64,000 bases of DNA. Source: Photobacterium kishitanii (GTDB taxonomy: Bacteria > Pseudomonadota > Gammaproteobacteria > Enterobacterales > Vibrionaceae). The notes beneath the pieces were generated by a model. It saw only the letters and a list, made by a program, of their open reading frames with translations, was not told the origin of the DNA and ran no database searches. This document shows, in pieces, positions 19,358 to 28,134 of this stretch (the first letter of the stretch is position 1; each line of letters starts with the position of its first letter). The position numbers and the translations under genes were made by a program. The stretch covers positions 1 through 64,000 of the forward strand of contig NZ_PYON01000013.1 in NCBI RefSeq assembly GCF_003026355.1, in the 5' to 3' direction.

Positions 19358-19816
19358 GGTATCACTCCACCTATGGAATAAATTTGCTGGCAAATATCGC
19401 ATGGTTTGCACTCAATTACCATATCTTACGCATCAGCCAAGCCTAAATTGATCTTAATCAACCCTTGAAGGATTAACTGCTAACCGTCGAATACTCACCA
19501 ATGTGCATAAGATTCCATGCTCATTATGCCGATTATTCACCAATGACTACAGTACACACACTTATCCTAACCCTTGGTTGTCACTATTCGCATAGCCATC
19601 CATTTTTTTTACACAAATATCCTCAGCCTAAAAATCATCGCCAAACACCCCAAAATAAAAGTAATAAACTGTGAGCAATCGTTAAGTTAGCAACTATAAA
19701 CCACCTTAGAATCATGCTGTCCTGCAGTCAAAACGAGATCATTTATGATCTATTCACCCCTGCTAGACTACGATGTTTTTCAATTAGTTACGTTTATTGT
19801 TTGTTCCTTCTTTTTT

Positions 19817-19840
19817 CATCAGTGATCATTATCACTGATG
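19817..19840. promoter_or_regulatory. FNR/ANR-like operator upstream of arcD
   Basis: A perfect inverted repeat, CATCAGTGAT-CATT-ATCACTGATG. Its core GTGAT-N4-ATCAC matches the FNR consensus TTGAT-N4-ATCAA at 8 of 10 positions. A TATGGT at 19856-19861 would serve as the -10 box, putting the dyad centre near -40, the usual class II activator position. Arginine deiminase genes are anaerobically induced by FNR/ANR in other bacteria. Assignment is inference. Confidence 0.6.
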
Positions 19841-19850
19841 CAGACAAACA

Positions 19851-19879
19851 CACCTTATGGTTATCACTAACCAAGGGTG
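19851..19879 (+). promoter_or_regulatory. Hairpin immediately before the arcD ribosome binding site
   Basis: CACCTT-A-TGGTTA pairs with TAACCA-AGGGTG over 12 bp (one G-U, one bulged A) around the loop TCAC. It ends one base before AGGAG (19881-19885). If transcribed whole it could control translation; the predicted start site falls inside it, so it could instead be an operator. Confidence 0.4.
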
Positions 19880-19891
19880 TAGGAGATAACC

Positions 19892-21340
19892 ATGACGACA
19901 CACACAAAAATTAAACCACACAAAAAAAGCTTCTTTGCTCAATTAAAATTCCCGTCGGCTTACACCATCTTATTTACACTCATTGCGTTTGTAGCTGCCC
20001 TGACATGGGTTGTTCCAGCCGGGCAATATGATCGAGAAATGAATGTTGAACTAGGAAAAGAAGTGCCCATTACTGGTACTTATAAAGCCGTTGCTAGCAA
20101 CCCTCAGGGCGTTATCGATGTGTTACTCGCACCTATAGATGGTTTTTACAATCATGAGTCTTATGAAGCAGCAGCCATTGACGTGTCATTATTTATTTTA
20201 ATTATTGGTGGCTTCTTAGGACTCGTCACCAAAACCGGTGCCATTGATGCTGGCATTGAACGCGTGACAGCACGTTTACATGGTAGAGAAGAGTTAATGA
20301 TCCCAATCCTAATGGGACTGTTTGCTGCTGGCGGAACAATTTATGGTATGGCAGAAGAATCATTGCCTTTTTATACCTTATTAGTGCCTGTAATGATGGC
20401 TGCCCGTTTTGATCCCCTCGTTGCTGCGGCGACAGTATTACTTGGCGCAGGTATCGGAACGTTAGGATCAACCATTAACCCATTTGCTACCGTGATTGCT
20501 TCCAATGCTGCTGGAATACCCTTTACCGATGGCATTATGCTACGCATTATTATTCTTACTGTCGGTTGGTTAATCTGCGTTGCTTATGTCATGCGCTATG
20601 CAAAAATGGTGCGGGAAGATAAAACCAAATCAATTGTGTATGATCAATATGAACAAAATAAAGCCCATTTTTTAAGTAACCAATCTGATCAAATGCTGGA
20701 ATTCACTACTACCCGTAAAATCATTCTAGCTATTTTTGGATTATCGTTTGCGGTGATGATTTATGGCGTTGCTATTGCTGGTTGGTGGATGCCACAAATA
20801 TCAGCAATGTTCCTTGGTGCTTCAATTCTTATTGGCTTAGTGTCACGAATGAGCGAGGAAGATTTCTCTACTAGCTTTATTGATGGTGCACGAGATCTAC
20901 TCGGCGTAGCATTAATTATCGGGATTGCACGTGGCATCGTGGTAATCATGGATCGCGGCATGATCACTGACACTATTCTAAATTCAGCCGAACATATCGT
21001 TACCGGGCTATCAGCAGTCGTCTTTATTAACGTCATGTATATATTAGAGATCCTGCTGTCATTTTTAGTCCCTTCAACATCTGGACTCGCCGTATTAACT
21101 ATGCCAATTATGGCGCCACTGGCTGATTTTTCAGGAGTAGGACGCGATCTCGTTGTTACAGCTTATCAATCAGCATCGGGAGTTGTTAACCTGGTTACAC
21201 CAACATCTGCAGTGGTGATGGGAGGGCTGGCTATTGCACGCGTACCTTATGTACGATGGTTAAAATGGGTTGCCCCATTATTAGGTATTATTATTATATT
21301 TACGATGGCAGTACTCAGTGTTGGGGTCATATTAATGTAG
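19892..21340 (+). CDS. arcD: YfcC-family permease, probable arginine-ornithine exchanger
   Basis: A 482-residue inner-membrane protein with about 11-12 hydrophobic segments, of the YfcC/ArcD-type anaerobic carrier family. It has the family PAGQYDRE motif after the first segment, GMAEESLPFYTLLVP, GTLGSTINPFATVIASNAAG and, near the end, LVPSTSGLAVLTMPIMAPL. The family swaps amino acids or dicarboxylates; the place next to arcA-arcC-argF suggests arginine uptake coupled to ornithine export. It has an excellent ribosome binding site (AGGAG, 6-base spacing) and its own terminator, so it is probably transcribed apart from arcA. Confidence 0.8.
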   Translation: MTTHTKIKPHKKSFFAQLKFPSAYTILFTLIAFVAALTWVVPAGQYDREMNVELGKEVPITGTYKAVASNPQGVIDVLLAPIDGFYNHESYEAAAIDVSLFILIIGGFLGLVTKTGAIDAGIERVTARLHGREELMIPILMGLFAAGGTIYGMAEESLPFYTLLVPVMMAARFDPLVAAATVLLGAGIGTLGSTINPFATVIASNAAGIPFTDGIMLRIIILTVGWLICVAYVMRYAKMVREDKTKSIVYDQYEQNKAHFLSNQSDQMLEFTTTRKIILAIFGLSFAVMIYGVAIAGWWMPQISAMFLGASILIGLVSRMSEEDFSTSFIDGARDLLGVALIIGIARGIVVIMDRGMITDTILNSAEHIVTGLSAVVFINVMYILEILLSFLVPSTSGLAVLTMPIMAPLADFSGVGRDLVVTAYQSASGVVNLVTPTSAVVMGGLAIARVPYVRWLKWVAPLLGIIIIFTMAVLSVGVILM

Positions 21341-21360
21341 TAACTGTTTTATTTTATATA

Positions 21361-21383
21361 AACCGCCCACGGGCGGTTTTTTT
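21361..21383 (+). terminator. Terminator of arcD
   Basis: Stem CCGCC/GGCGG flanked by AA and TT (21361-21378), followed by a seven-T run. Confidence 0.88.
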
Positions 21384-22055
21384 GTATCTAATAATTAACA
21401 ATCACTCACCATCAGTATTATTGACAATTCAAATACTATTATTTCATTAATAATAGTAACTATCCTATTTACACATAATAAATACCATCTAGATAATAAT
21501 TATTAAACAGCCAAGCCATCAATATATATTAACCGCCAATAACACTATTATTCCGCACAAAAAAAAACAATACCAACCACATATTTAAATTGAAAAAATA
21601 ACGATTAAACTTAAAATAACGCACAACACAAACGTCACAAAAAAAACAATTAAAAAATTTAAAACCAGATCAATAACCATATTTAAATATATATAGTCAC
21701 TCTAATTGAATAATATCTTAAGTGATAAAAACTTAATTAAAAAACAAAAATGCATAACATTCCACACCAAAAACAAATAATATATAAAAACAACAACTTA
21801 AATTAAATTCACTCTTTAAAAAAACAACCAATCTACATAATAAATCATGATATTAAATTATTTCACGACTGACAAATGTCGTAAATAATCATTAAATACA
21901 AGCTAAGTCATTAATAATTAAAGTGTGATAGTGATCTTATACAAATAATATTAACCACGTAGAATTAATTACATAAACAACATTCAATACTTATTCAACG
22001 CTTCGTAACTTTAAAATAGCCAATCAATAATAGGCATAAAAATAAGGATACTATC
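21384..22055. other. 672-bp AT-rich control region before arcA
   Basis: No gene is visible. Composition is about 78% A+T over 21601-21780 (counted by hand), well above the flanking genes. Within it I see a 12-bp hairpin with one bulge (21857-21889), an FNR-like half-matched site at 21925-21938 (GTGAT-AGTG-ATCTT, 7 of 10) and an ARG-box-like site at 21984-21997. It probably holds the arcA promoter; an unannotated small RNA cannot be excluded. Confidence 0.5.
21984..21997. promoter_or_regulatory. ARG-box-like site before arcA
   Basis: TCAATACTTATTCA agrees with the ArgR half-site pair TGAAT-N4-ATTCA at 9 of 10 fixed positions. It lies 59 bp before the arcA start. No clear second box at the usual 21-bp step is seen, which lowers confidence. 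Confidence 0.45.
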
Positions 22056-23276
22056 ATGAGTAACTTTTATGTGGGTTCTGAAATAGGTCAACTACGCCGC
22101 GTACTTATTCATCGTCCAGAGCGTGCTTTAAATAATCTTACACCATCAAATTGCCAAGAATTATTATTTGATGATGTATTATCCGTCGAAAGAGCGGGTG
22201 AAGAACATGATATTTTTGCTAATACTTTACGCCAACAAGGCGTTGAAGTTTTATTATTACAAACCATGTTAAGTGAAACATTAGCCGTAGCGGAAGCAAA
22301 AGATTGGCTATTATCAACTCAAATATCAAATTATCGTTTTGGTAATACTTTTGCTAATGATATTCGCTGTTTCTTAGCAGATATGTCTCATACTGAACTT
22401 GCTTCAATTTTATTAGGTGGTCTAAGTTACGCCGAATTACCACTGCAATCATCTTCTATTATGCAAAAAATGCATTCAGCTTGTGACTTTATTATTAAGC
22501 CACTACCCAATCATCTTTTTACCCGTGATACCTCATGTTGGGTTTATGGCGGTGTTTCTATTAATCCGATGGCCAAAGAAGCTCGTCAACGTGAAACCAA
22601 TCATTTACGAGCTATTTATCGCTGGCATCCGACTTTTGCTGGTCAAGATTTCATTAAGTATTTTGGTGATGAACAGCAAGCTTATGACAAATCCACCATC
22701 GAAGGCGGTGATGTTTTAGTTATAGGTAAAGGCAGCGTATTAATTGGAATGTCAGAACGCACTACCCCACAAGGCGTTGAAGCACTTGCATCAAATCTAT
22801 TTAAACATGGTCAAGCTAAGCAAGTGATTGCGATGGAATTACCAAAACACCGTTCATGTATGCACCTCGATACCGTTATGACCCATATGCGTGAAGATAC
22901 CTTCTCAGTTTATCCTGAAGTTATTCGTAAAGATGTTCAATGCTGGAGCTTAACTGGTGATGCTTATGGCAGTGTCAAAGCCAAAGAAGAAAAGTCTTTT
23001 GTTAACGCTATCGAAAAAGCACTTGGGGTTAACCAACTTAATTTAATTACCACCGGCGGCGATAATTTTGAAGCTGAGCGCGAGCAATGGAACGATGCCA
23101 ACAATGTACTAACCGTCAGTCCTGGGGTTGTTATTGGCTATGAGCGTAACACCTATACCAATGAAAAATATGATAAAGCAGGGATCACAGTGCTACCTAT
23201 CCCTGGTGATGAACTGGGTCGTGGCCGTGGCGGTGCTCGCTGTATGAGCTGCCCAATTGAACGTGATGGCATTTAA
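22056..23276 (+). CDS. arcA: Arginine deiminase
   Basis: A 406-residue guanidino-group hydrolase: L-arginine to L-citrulline and ammonia, first step of the arginine deiminase pathway. All catalytic residues are present: Asp158 in FTRD, Glu216 and Asp219 in EGGD, His270 and Asp272 in MHLD, and the nucleophile Cys396 in GGARCMSCP. Length is normal. Start ATG follows AAGGA. It is followed by arcC (63-bp gap with a small hairpin) and argF, the remaining pathway steps. Confidence 0.98.
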   Translation: MSNFYVGSEIGQLRRVLIHRPERALNNLTPSNCQELLFDDVLSVERAGEEHDIFANTLRQQGVEVLLLQTMLSETLAVAEAKDWLLSTQISNYRFGNTFANDIRCFLADMSHTELASILLGGLSYAELPLQSSSIMQKMHSACDFIIKPLPNHLFTRDTSCWVYGGVSINPMAKEARQRETNHLRAIYRWHPTFAGQDFIKYFGDEQQAYDKSTIEGGDVLVIGKGSVLIGMSERTTPQGVEALASNLFKHGQAKQVIAMELPKHRSCMHLDTVMTHMREDTFSVYPEVIRKDVQCWSLTGDAYGSVKAKEEKSFVNAIEKALGVNQLNLITTGGDNFEAEREQWNDANNVLTVSPGVVIGYERNTYTNEKYDKAGITVLPIPGDELGRGRGGARCMSCPIERDGI

Positions 23277-23289
23277 CCCCAATAAAAAA

Positions 23290-23313
23290 GGCTGATACAA
23301 CTCTCGATCAGCC
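23290..23313 (+). other. arcA-arcC intercistronic hairpin
   Basis: GGCTGAT (23290-23296) pairs perfectly with ATCAGCC (23307-23313). There is no T tract, so it looks like an mRNA-processing or stabilising element rather than a terminator. Confidence 0.5.
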
Positions 23314-23339
23314 CCTCATAAATGTGGAGATACACAGCT

Positions 23340-24254
23340 ATGACTAAACAAACTGTCGTTGTTGCCCTTGGTGGTAACGCCTTACTTCGTCGCGGCGAGC
23401 CTTTAGAAGCCAGTATTCAGCGTCAGAACATCGCCACAGCGGCCACAACCATCGCCGCAATCGCACAACAATATAATGTGGTACTCGTACACGGTAATGG
23501 CCCTCAAGTAGGATTACTCGCACTCCAAGGATTGGAATATAAACAGGTCATGCCTTACCCATTAGACGTATTGGGATCAGAAACCCAAGGCATGATCGGC
23601 TATATCTTGATGCAAGAGCTTAAAAATTTACTACCACAGCAAGAAGTCTCTTGCATGCTCACCCAAATGTTGGTTGATCCGCAAGATCCGGCTTTTTCCG
23701 ATCCGACCAAACCCATCGGACCGGTGTATCAAGAAGCTGAAGCACGTGAATTGGCTGAAAAATTTCAATGGACAGTTAAAGCTGACGGCCAATATTTCCG
23801 CCGTGTTGTTCCGAGCCCACAACCAATTGGTATTGTTGAATGCGATGCCATCGAAACCCTAATTAAAAGAAATCATTTGGTTATTTGTACTGGCGGTGGC
23901 GGTATTCCCGTTAAACGTGAAAATAACAAACTTGTCGGTGTCGAAGCCGTGATTGATAAAGATATGTCAGCAGCATACCTCGCTAAACAATTAAATGCTG
24001 ATGCACTACTGATTTTGACCGACGCTGATGCTGTTTATCTCGATTGGGGTAAAGCAACCCAAAAAGCAATCACTAGCATCACCCCACGTGCGTTAGCACA
24101 TTATCATTTTGATGCCGGATCAATGGGACCCAAAATTGAAGCCTCATGTGAATTTATCAACCAAGGTGGAAAACTAGTTGGTATCGGTGCACTAGATGAT
24201 GGATTAAAGATCCTAAAAGGTCTTGCTGGAACAAATATTATTGCAGAAAAGTAG
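23340..24254 (+). CDS. arcC: Carbamate kinase
   Basis: A 304-residue amino-acid-kinase-fold enzyme that turns carbamoyl phosphate and ADP into ATP, CO2 and ammonia, the energy-yielding step of the pathway. Marks are the ALGGNALL start, VHGNGPQVG, CTGGGGIPV, and the late DAGSMGPKIEA. The ATG at 23340 follows GGAGA with 9-base spacing and matches homologue N-termini; an earlier in-frame ATG-like start at 23322 lies within the ribosome site. The product also frees or spares carbamoyl phosphate used by pyrB and argF nearby. Confidence 0.96.
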   Translation: MTKQTVVVALGGNALLRRGEPLEASIQRQNIATAATTIAAIAQQYNVVLVHGNGPQVGLLALQGLEYKQVMPYPLDVLGSETQGMIGYILMQELKNLLPQQEVSCMLTQMLVDPQDPAFSDPTKPIGPVYQEAEARELAEKFQWTVKADGQYFRRVVPSPQPIGIVECDAIETLIKRNHLVICTGGGGIPVKRENNKLVGVEAVIDKDMSAAYLAKQLNADALLILTDADAVYLDWGKATQKAITSITPRALAHYHFDAGSMGPKIEASCEFINQGGKLVGIGALDDGLKILKGLAGTNIIAEK

Positions 24255-24266
24255 AATAACTATTCA
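24253..24266. promoter_or_regulatory. ARG box between arcC and argF
   Basis: AGAATAACTATTCA matches TGAAT-N4-ATTCA at 9 of 10 fixed positions and overlaps the arcC stop. A weaker partner (CGAAAATAAGATAA) begins 22 bp further at 24275. This suggests an ArgR-controlled promoter for argF in the 121-bp gap. Confidence 0.55.
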
Positions 24267-24375
24267 CAATTAACCGAAAATAAGATAAACATATTATTAA
24301 CATTACCTATTATTTAGCAACTAAATCATAACAAGATTCAGTCGAAGAGATACTGAACCTTAAGAGGGATACATC

Positions 24376-25386
24376 ATGGCTTTTAATCTTCGCAATCGTA
24401 ACTTCCTAAAATTACTAGATTTCACTCCTCGTGAGATTCAACATTTACTTGAACTCTCGGCTGAATTAAAGAAAGCAAAATACAATGGTTATGAGCAACC
24501 ACGCCTTACGGGTAAAAACATTGCACTTATTTTTGAAAAAACCTCAACTCGTACCCGTTGTGCATTTGAAGTAGCGGCATTTGATCAAGGCGCCCAAGTC
24601 TCCTATTTGGGTCCCTCTGGCTCGCAAATTGGTCATAAAGAGTCAATGAAAGACACCGCGCGTGTATTAGGCCGAATGTATGATGGCATTGAATATCGTG
24701 GTTTTGGTCAAGCGATTGTAGAAGAGCTAGGTCAGTACGCTGGTGTCCCGGTTTGGAATGGATTAACCGATGAATTCCATCCAACTCAAATTCTGGCGGA
24801 TTTCCTTACCATGCAAGAGCATGGTCGTGGTAAAGCGCTCCATCAAATGTCATTTGCTTACCTCGGTGATGCACGTAATAACATGGGCAACTCATTAATG
24901 GTTGGCGCAGCTAAAATGGGGATGGACATTCGTTTAGTGGCACCAAAAGCATTTTGGCCTGATGCTAAACTTGTCGCTCAATGTCGTGATATTGCCGCTG
25001 AAACCGGCGCTAAAATCACCATGACAGAAGACGTTCAAGAAGGTGTTCAAGGCTGTGATTTCCTCTACACTGATGTTTGGGTATCGATGGGCGAAGCAAA
25101 AGAAGCTTGGGCTGAGCGGATTAATTTGATGCTGCCATACCAAGTGAATATGGCAATGTTAAAAGCCACTGGTAATCCACATGTTAAATTTATGCACTGT
25201 TTACCTGCATTCCATGGTGAAGATACTACTGTCGGTAAAGAATTAGCTCAAGCTTATCCGATGCTATCCAAAGGGGTTGAGGTAACCGACGAAGTGATTG
25301 AATCAAGCCACTCAATTGTTTTTGATGAAGCAGAAAACCGAATGCATACCATCAAAGCAGTAATGGTTGCCACACTAGGAAACTAA
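24376..25386 (+). CDS. argF: Ornithine carbamoyltransferase
   Basis: A 336-residue transferase that joins ornithine and carbamoyl phosphate to citrulline (biosynthesis) or runs in reverse in the deiminase pathway. STRTR (57-61) binds carbamoyl phosphate, HPTQ and the late HCLP carry the other active-site residues, and DVWVSMGEA is typical of ornithine rather than aspartate transferases. Placed after arcA-arcC it could be the catabolic arcB; an ARG box ahead of it points to the anabolic argF. One gene may do both. Start ATG follows GAGGGA. Confidence 0.95.
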   Translation: MAFNLRNRNFLKLLDFTPREIQHLLELSAELKKAKYNGYEQPRLTGKNIALIFEKTSTRTRCAFEVAAFDQGAQVSYLGPSGSQIGHKESMKDTARVLGRMYDGIEYRGFGQAIVEELGQYAGVPVWNGLTDEFHPTQILADFLTMQEHGRGKALHQMSFAYLGDARNNMGNSLMVGAAKMGMDIRLVAPKAFWPDAKLVAQCRDIAAETGAKITMTEDVQEGVQGCDFLYTDVWVSMGEAKEAWAERINLMLPYQVNMAMLKATGNPHVKFMHCLPAFHGEDTTVGKELAQAYPMLSKGVEVTDEVIESSHSIVFDEAENRMHTIKAVMVATLGN

Positions 25387-25420
25387 ACGCTCAAACTTGA
25401 GCGCAATCAATCCTTAATCA

Positions 25421-25444
25421 GTTACCGCTCACGTGAGCGGTAAC
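25421..25444 (+). terminator. Palindromic terminator after argF
   Basis: A perfect 10-bp stem, GTTACCGCTC and its complement, around ACGT, with only a short T run (TTTTCTT) four bases later. Confidence 0.6.
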
Positions 25445-25569
25445 CGCATTTTCTTGCAAGTATATTGTTTCAACTTTAATAAAAACTTTATATTTCATAG
25501 ATATAAAAATATAAAAAACAAAAAACATCCTTTTTATAATTGCATAAAAATCCGCCGCTTGAATAGTTA

Positions 25570-25585
25570 ACGCAAACGCTTGCGC
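25570..25585. promoter_or_regulatory. PurR-box-like operator on the pyrBI promoter
   Basis: ACGCAAACGCTTGCGC matches the E. coli PurR consensus ANGCAANCGNTTNCNT at 11 of 12 fixed positions. It covers the likely -35 region, where a bound repressor would block transcription. PurR is known on pyrC, pyrD, codBA and carAB in E. coli; control of pyrBI by PurR is not part of the classical picture. Confidence 0.65.
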
Positions 25586-25607
25586 CATAAAAAATAGACG
25601 GTATAAT
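25580..25607 (+). promoter_or_regulatory. pyrBI promoter
   Basis: A perfect -10 box TATAAT (25602-25607) lies 16 bp from a weak -35 TTGCGC (25580-25585) inside the PurR-like box. Start would be near 25613, giving a 205-nt leader with the pyrL peptide and attenuator. Confidence 0.65.
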
Positions 25608-25637
25608 CTTTGCAATTTGCCTAGCAAGAGATAAAAA

Positions 25638-25742
25638 ATGAACCCTACCATCAACATCAAATTAACTCGTAGTAATCATTCATTGATGATGGTTCGTTAT
25701 TTTATTTTTACTATTTTTCAAAAAAAAGCCTCCTTTAACTAG
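25638..25742 (+). CDS. pyrL: pyrBI leader peptide
   Basis: A 34-codon frame, MNPTINIKLTRSN at the start and FQKKASFN at the end, too short for routine ORF lists. GAG lies 7 bases upstream of the ATG. It spans a T-rich pause tract (25699-25718) and its stop TAG (25740-25742) lies in the loop and right arm of the attenuator. That is the E. coli pyrBI design: when UTP is low, RNA polymerase pauses in the U tract, the ribosome catches up, and the terminator cannot form. The peptide itself probably has no function. Confidence 0.8.
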   Translation: MNPTINIKLTRSNHSLMMVRYFIFTIFQKKASFN

Positions 25743-25755
25743 GGGGCTTTTTTTT
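25720..25755 (+). terminator. pyrBI attenuator
   Basis: GCCTCC/GGGGGC (one G-U pair) extended by eight A-T pairs, with an eight-T tract 25748-25755. It overlaps the 3' end of the leader peptide and lies 62 bases before pyrB, so it is the regulated UTP-sensitive terminator. Confidence 0.88.
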
Positions 25756-25817
25756 GCCTAAAATTTAGCAAACCAAAAAGTTTTCAATTTAATCACACCA
25801 TCATAGGGAAAGAAGCC

Positions 25818-26747
25818 ATGGCTAATTCGCTGTTTAAAAAGCATATTATTTCCATCCCCGAGCTTAACCGCGCTGAACTAGAGCTTATTATTGATACCGC
25901 GGCGAGACTAAAAGCTGAGCCAAACCCGACTTTACTAAAAAATAAAGTAGTCGCAAGTTGCTTCTTTGAACCATCAACCCGAACTCGTCTTTCTTTTGAA
26001 ACAGCAATCCAGCGCTTAGGCGGCACGGTGGTAGGGTTTGACTCCCCAGGAAATACCTCGTTAGCAAACAAAGGCGAGACATTATCCGATTCAGTACAAG
26101 TCATTACCTCTTATGTGGATGCCTTTGTAATGCGTCATCCACAAGAAGGTGCTGCTCGCTTGGCGTCTGAGTTTTCTAATGGTGTTCCTGTTATCAATGG
26201 TGGTGATGGCGCAAACCAACATCCTACCCAAACGTTGTTAGATCTCTTTACTATCCATGAAACCCAAGGTCGACTTGATGGGATAAATATCGCTTTTGTG
26301 GGTGATTTAAAATATGGCCGTACAGTACATTCATTAACCCAAGCCCTATCAAAATTTAATGACGTTAAATTCTTCTTTATTGCACCTGAAGTACTCGCAA
26401 TGCCCGATTATATTTGCGAAGAATTAGATGATGCAGGTATCAGCTATAGCTTACATAACAACATGGAAGATGTGATCCCTGAACTGGATATTCTGTATAT
26501 GACACGTGTTCAAAAAGAGCGTTTTGACGAATCTGAATATGTACATATGAAAGCTGCCTATATTCTTACAGCTAACATGCTTGAAAATGCACGCGACAAC
26601 CTAAAAGTATTACACCCACTGCCGCGCGTTGATGAAATCAAGGTTGATGTAGATAAGACTAAGCATGCTTATTTCTTCCAGCAGGCAGAGAATGGCGTTT
26701 ATGCACGTCAGGCGTTACTTGCACTTGTACTTAATGAAACCCTATAA
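25818..26747 (+). CDS. pyrB: Aspartate carbamoyltransferase catalytic chain
   Basis: A 309-residue catalytic subunit that joins aspartate and carbamoyl phosphate, first committed step of pyrimidine synthesis. STRTR at 53-57 in [12 protein letters not shown] binds carbamoyl phosphate; [12 protein letters not shown] and the late HPLPRVDE complete the site, and the GGTVVGF loop follows STRTR. Start ATG follows AGGGAAAG. pyrI begins 15 bases after the stop, so the holoenzyme subunits are co-expressed. Its substrate links it to the carbamoyl-phosphate reactions of arcC and argF next door. Confidence 0.98.
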   Translation: MANSLFKKHIISIPELNRAELELIIDTAARLKAEPNPTLLKNKVVASCFFEPSTRTRLSFETAIQRLGGTVVGFDSPGNTSLANKGETLSDSVQVITSYVDAFVMRHPQEGAARLASEFSNGVPVINGGDGANQHPTQTLLDLFTIHETQGRLDGINIAFVGDLKYGRTVHSLTQALSKFNDVKFFFIAPEVLAMPDYICEELDDAGISYSLHNNMEDVIPELDILYMTRVQKERFDESEYVHMKAAYILTANMLENARDNLKVLHPLPRVDEIKVDVDKTKHAYFFQQAENGVYARQALLALVLNETL

Positions 26748-26762
26748 AGAGGTATGACGATC

Positions 26763-27230
26763 ATGGTTAAAGAAACCCAACTTAAAGTTGAAGCAATTAA
26801 AAACGGTACCGTTATCGATCATATTCCAGCAAATGTTGGCATTAAGATCCTGAAGTTATTCAATATTGATGGTACAAATGAACGCGTTACTATCGGTCTT
26901 AATTTACCGTCTTCAGCATTAGGAGCAAAGGATCTCATTAAAATTGAAAATGTGTTTGTGACAGAAGATCAAGCCAATCAATTAGCCCTTTATGCTCCTC
27001 AAGCTACCGTTAATCAAATTGAAAACTATACGGTAGTTAAGAAACTAAATTTATCGTTACCTGAGTTTATCAGTGCCATCTTTAAGTGCCCTAACAGCAA
27101 CTGCATTTCACATGGTGAACCTGTTGCGAGTGGCTTTAAAGTTTTAACTAAAAAAGCCGATATTCAACTTAAGTGTAAATACTGTGAAAAAGTCTTTTCG
27201 CGTCAAATTGTGACTGAATGTAATAGTTAA
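26763..27230 (+). CDS. pyrI: Aspartate carbamoyltransferase regulatory chain
   Basis: A 155-residue regulatory subunit that binds CTP/UTP and ATP and gives the enzyme its allostery. The zinc domain has the four Cys in CPNSNC and CKYC; the N-terminal allosteric part has [12 protein letters not shown] and [19 protein letters not shown], the latter quoted at under 20 residues. I chose the ATG at 26763 ([12 protein letters not shown]) since homologues begin there; another ATG at 26754 is one base from the ribosome site. Confidence 0.96.
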   Translation: MVKETQLKVEAIKNGTVIDHIPANVGIKILKLFNIDGTNERVTIGLNLPSSALGAKDLIKIENVFVTEDQANQLALYAPQATVNQIENYTVVKKLNLSLPEFISAIFKCPNSNCISHGEPVASGFKVLTKKADIQLKCKYCEKVFSRQIVTECNS

Positions 27231-27250
27231 CATTCTCACTCGGTCATTTA

Positions 27251-27287
27251 CCCAGCGATAGCTTATCCTTTATTGCTGGGTCTTTTT
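27251..27287 (+). terminator. Terminator of pyrBI
   Basis: A 10-bp stem with one G-U pair (27251-27260 with 27271-27280), then TCTTTTT. Confidence 0.85.
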
Positions 27288-27539
27288 ACCTCATAGGCTT
27301 TCAAGCATCTTACAGCGAATCCATAACGTAAACCGACATCACATTACTATCATTCACTGAAATAACTTAATATAACGTTTGTTATTTGGTGATAATGGTC
27401 ATATCTCCGCTACATTATAATTGCTACCATCAATATGCAACAACACGCAAACAATAGCTACTACCTCATTATTGCTATACCGATAATCTATATTGCCTAA
27501 TCTGTTATTGATCCATACCTTGCCAAGGAGTGACTTCGA
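27288..27539. other. Upstream region of the argR paralogue
   Basis: About 250 bp without a gene. It has spaced arms AAATAAC/GTTATTT (27360-27387, 14-bp spacer), but I find no ARG box matching even seven of ten positions. Confidence 0.35.
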
Positions 27540-28025
27540 ATGGATACCCAGCTGCCTGCAATCGATGATAATTATTGTAATGATAATATGACATCTGCAT
27601 GTAAACGCTTATTACAACAACAAAGTTTTACAACGCAAGATGATATTCGGCATCAATTAATTAAATTAGGCTTTAACGATATCAGTCAATCAACGGTATC
27701 ACGGCTATTATTACGATTAGGGGTGACTAAGGTTCCTAATGCGACAGGTAAAAAAATTTATTGCCTAACCACTGAAAATGAACCGATTAAAATACATGCA
27801 TCAATTGCGTCACAAATTGAATTTATTACTCATAATCAATTGGTTATTGTGATAAAAACCCACCCAGGTGGTGCACAATTGGTCGCTCGATTAATTGATA
27901 TGCAACCCCATGTGGATATTTTAGGTACCATTGGCGGCAATGATACCGTTATGGTAGCGCCAAAAGATATTATGCGAATTAACCAATGCTTACAGGTTGT
28001 AAAGCAATATTTAGGTTTGAAATAG
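27540..28025 (+). CDS. argR: ArgR-family arginine repressor, likely a second paralogue
   Basis: A 161-residue ArgR-type regulator. The N-terminal winged helix has DDIRHQLIKLGF and ISQSTVSRLLLRLGVTK; the C-terminal hexamer/arginine domain has GGAQLVARLID and GTIGGNDT. In E. coli ArgR two consecutive Asp (GDDT) bind arginine; here the first is Asn134. The sequence is clearly different from the canonical Vibrionaceae argR beside mdh (from memory), so this is probably a dedicated regulator of the arc/argF genes. The start ATG follows AAGGAG. It is flanked by pyrI and ridA. Confidence 0.85.
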   Translation: MDTQLPAIDDNYCNDNMTSACKRLLQQQSFTTQDDIRHQLIKLGFNDISQSTVSRLLLRLGVTKVPNATGKKIYCLTTENEPIKIHASIASQIEFITHNQLVIVIKTHPGGAQLVARLIDMQPHVDILGTIGGNDTVMVAPKDIMRINQCLQVVKQYLGLK

Positions 28026-28134
28026 CCGCTGATATCAATGCTGGTGAGTTGAATATAGGCTTGATTGCCCCCATATTAGTTACCACTGAAAGGCTATTAT
28101 TGAGCCTTTAAATGATCATAAAATAGGATAACTC

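Larger units (their letters stand above)
19358..19891. other. Divergent intergenic region, rraB / arcD
   Basis: No supported gene; a 66-codon frame at 19714-19914 runs through the regulatory elements and into arcD out of frame. The right end holds the FNR-like dyad and leader hairpin listed separately. Confidence 0.5.

Noticed and set aside
19714..19914. 66-codon frame before arcD
   Set aside because: It runs through the FNR-like site and the leader hairpin and overlaps arcD in another frame; no ribosome site or family resemblance.
25418..25660. 80-codon antisense frame between argF and pyrB
   Set aside because: It lies over the argF terminator palindrome, the PurR-like box, the pyrBI promoter and pyrL, with no sign of coding.
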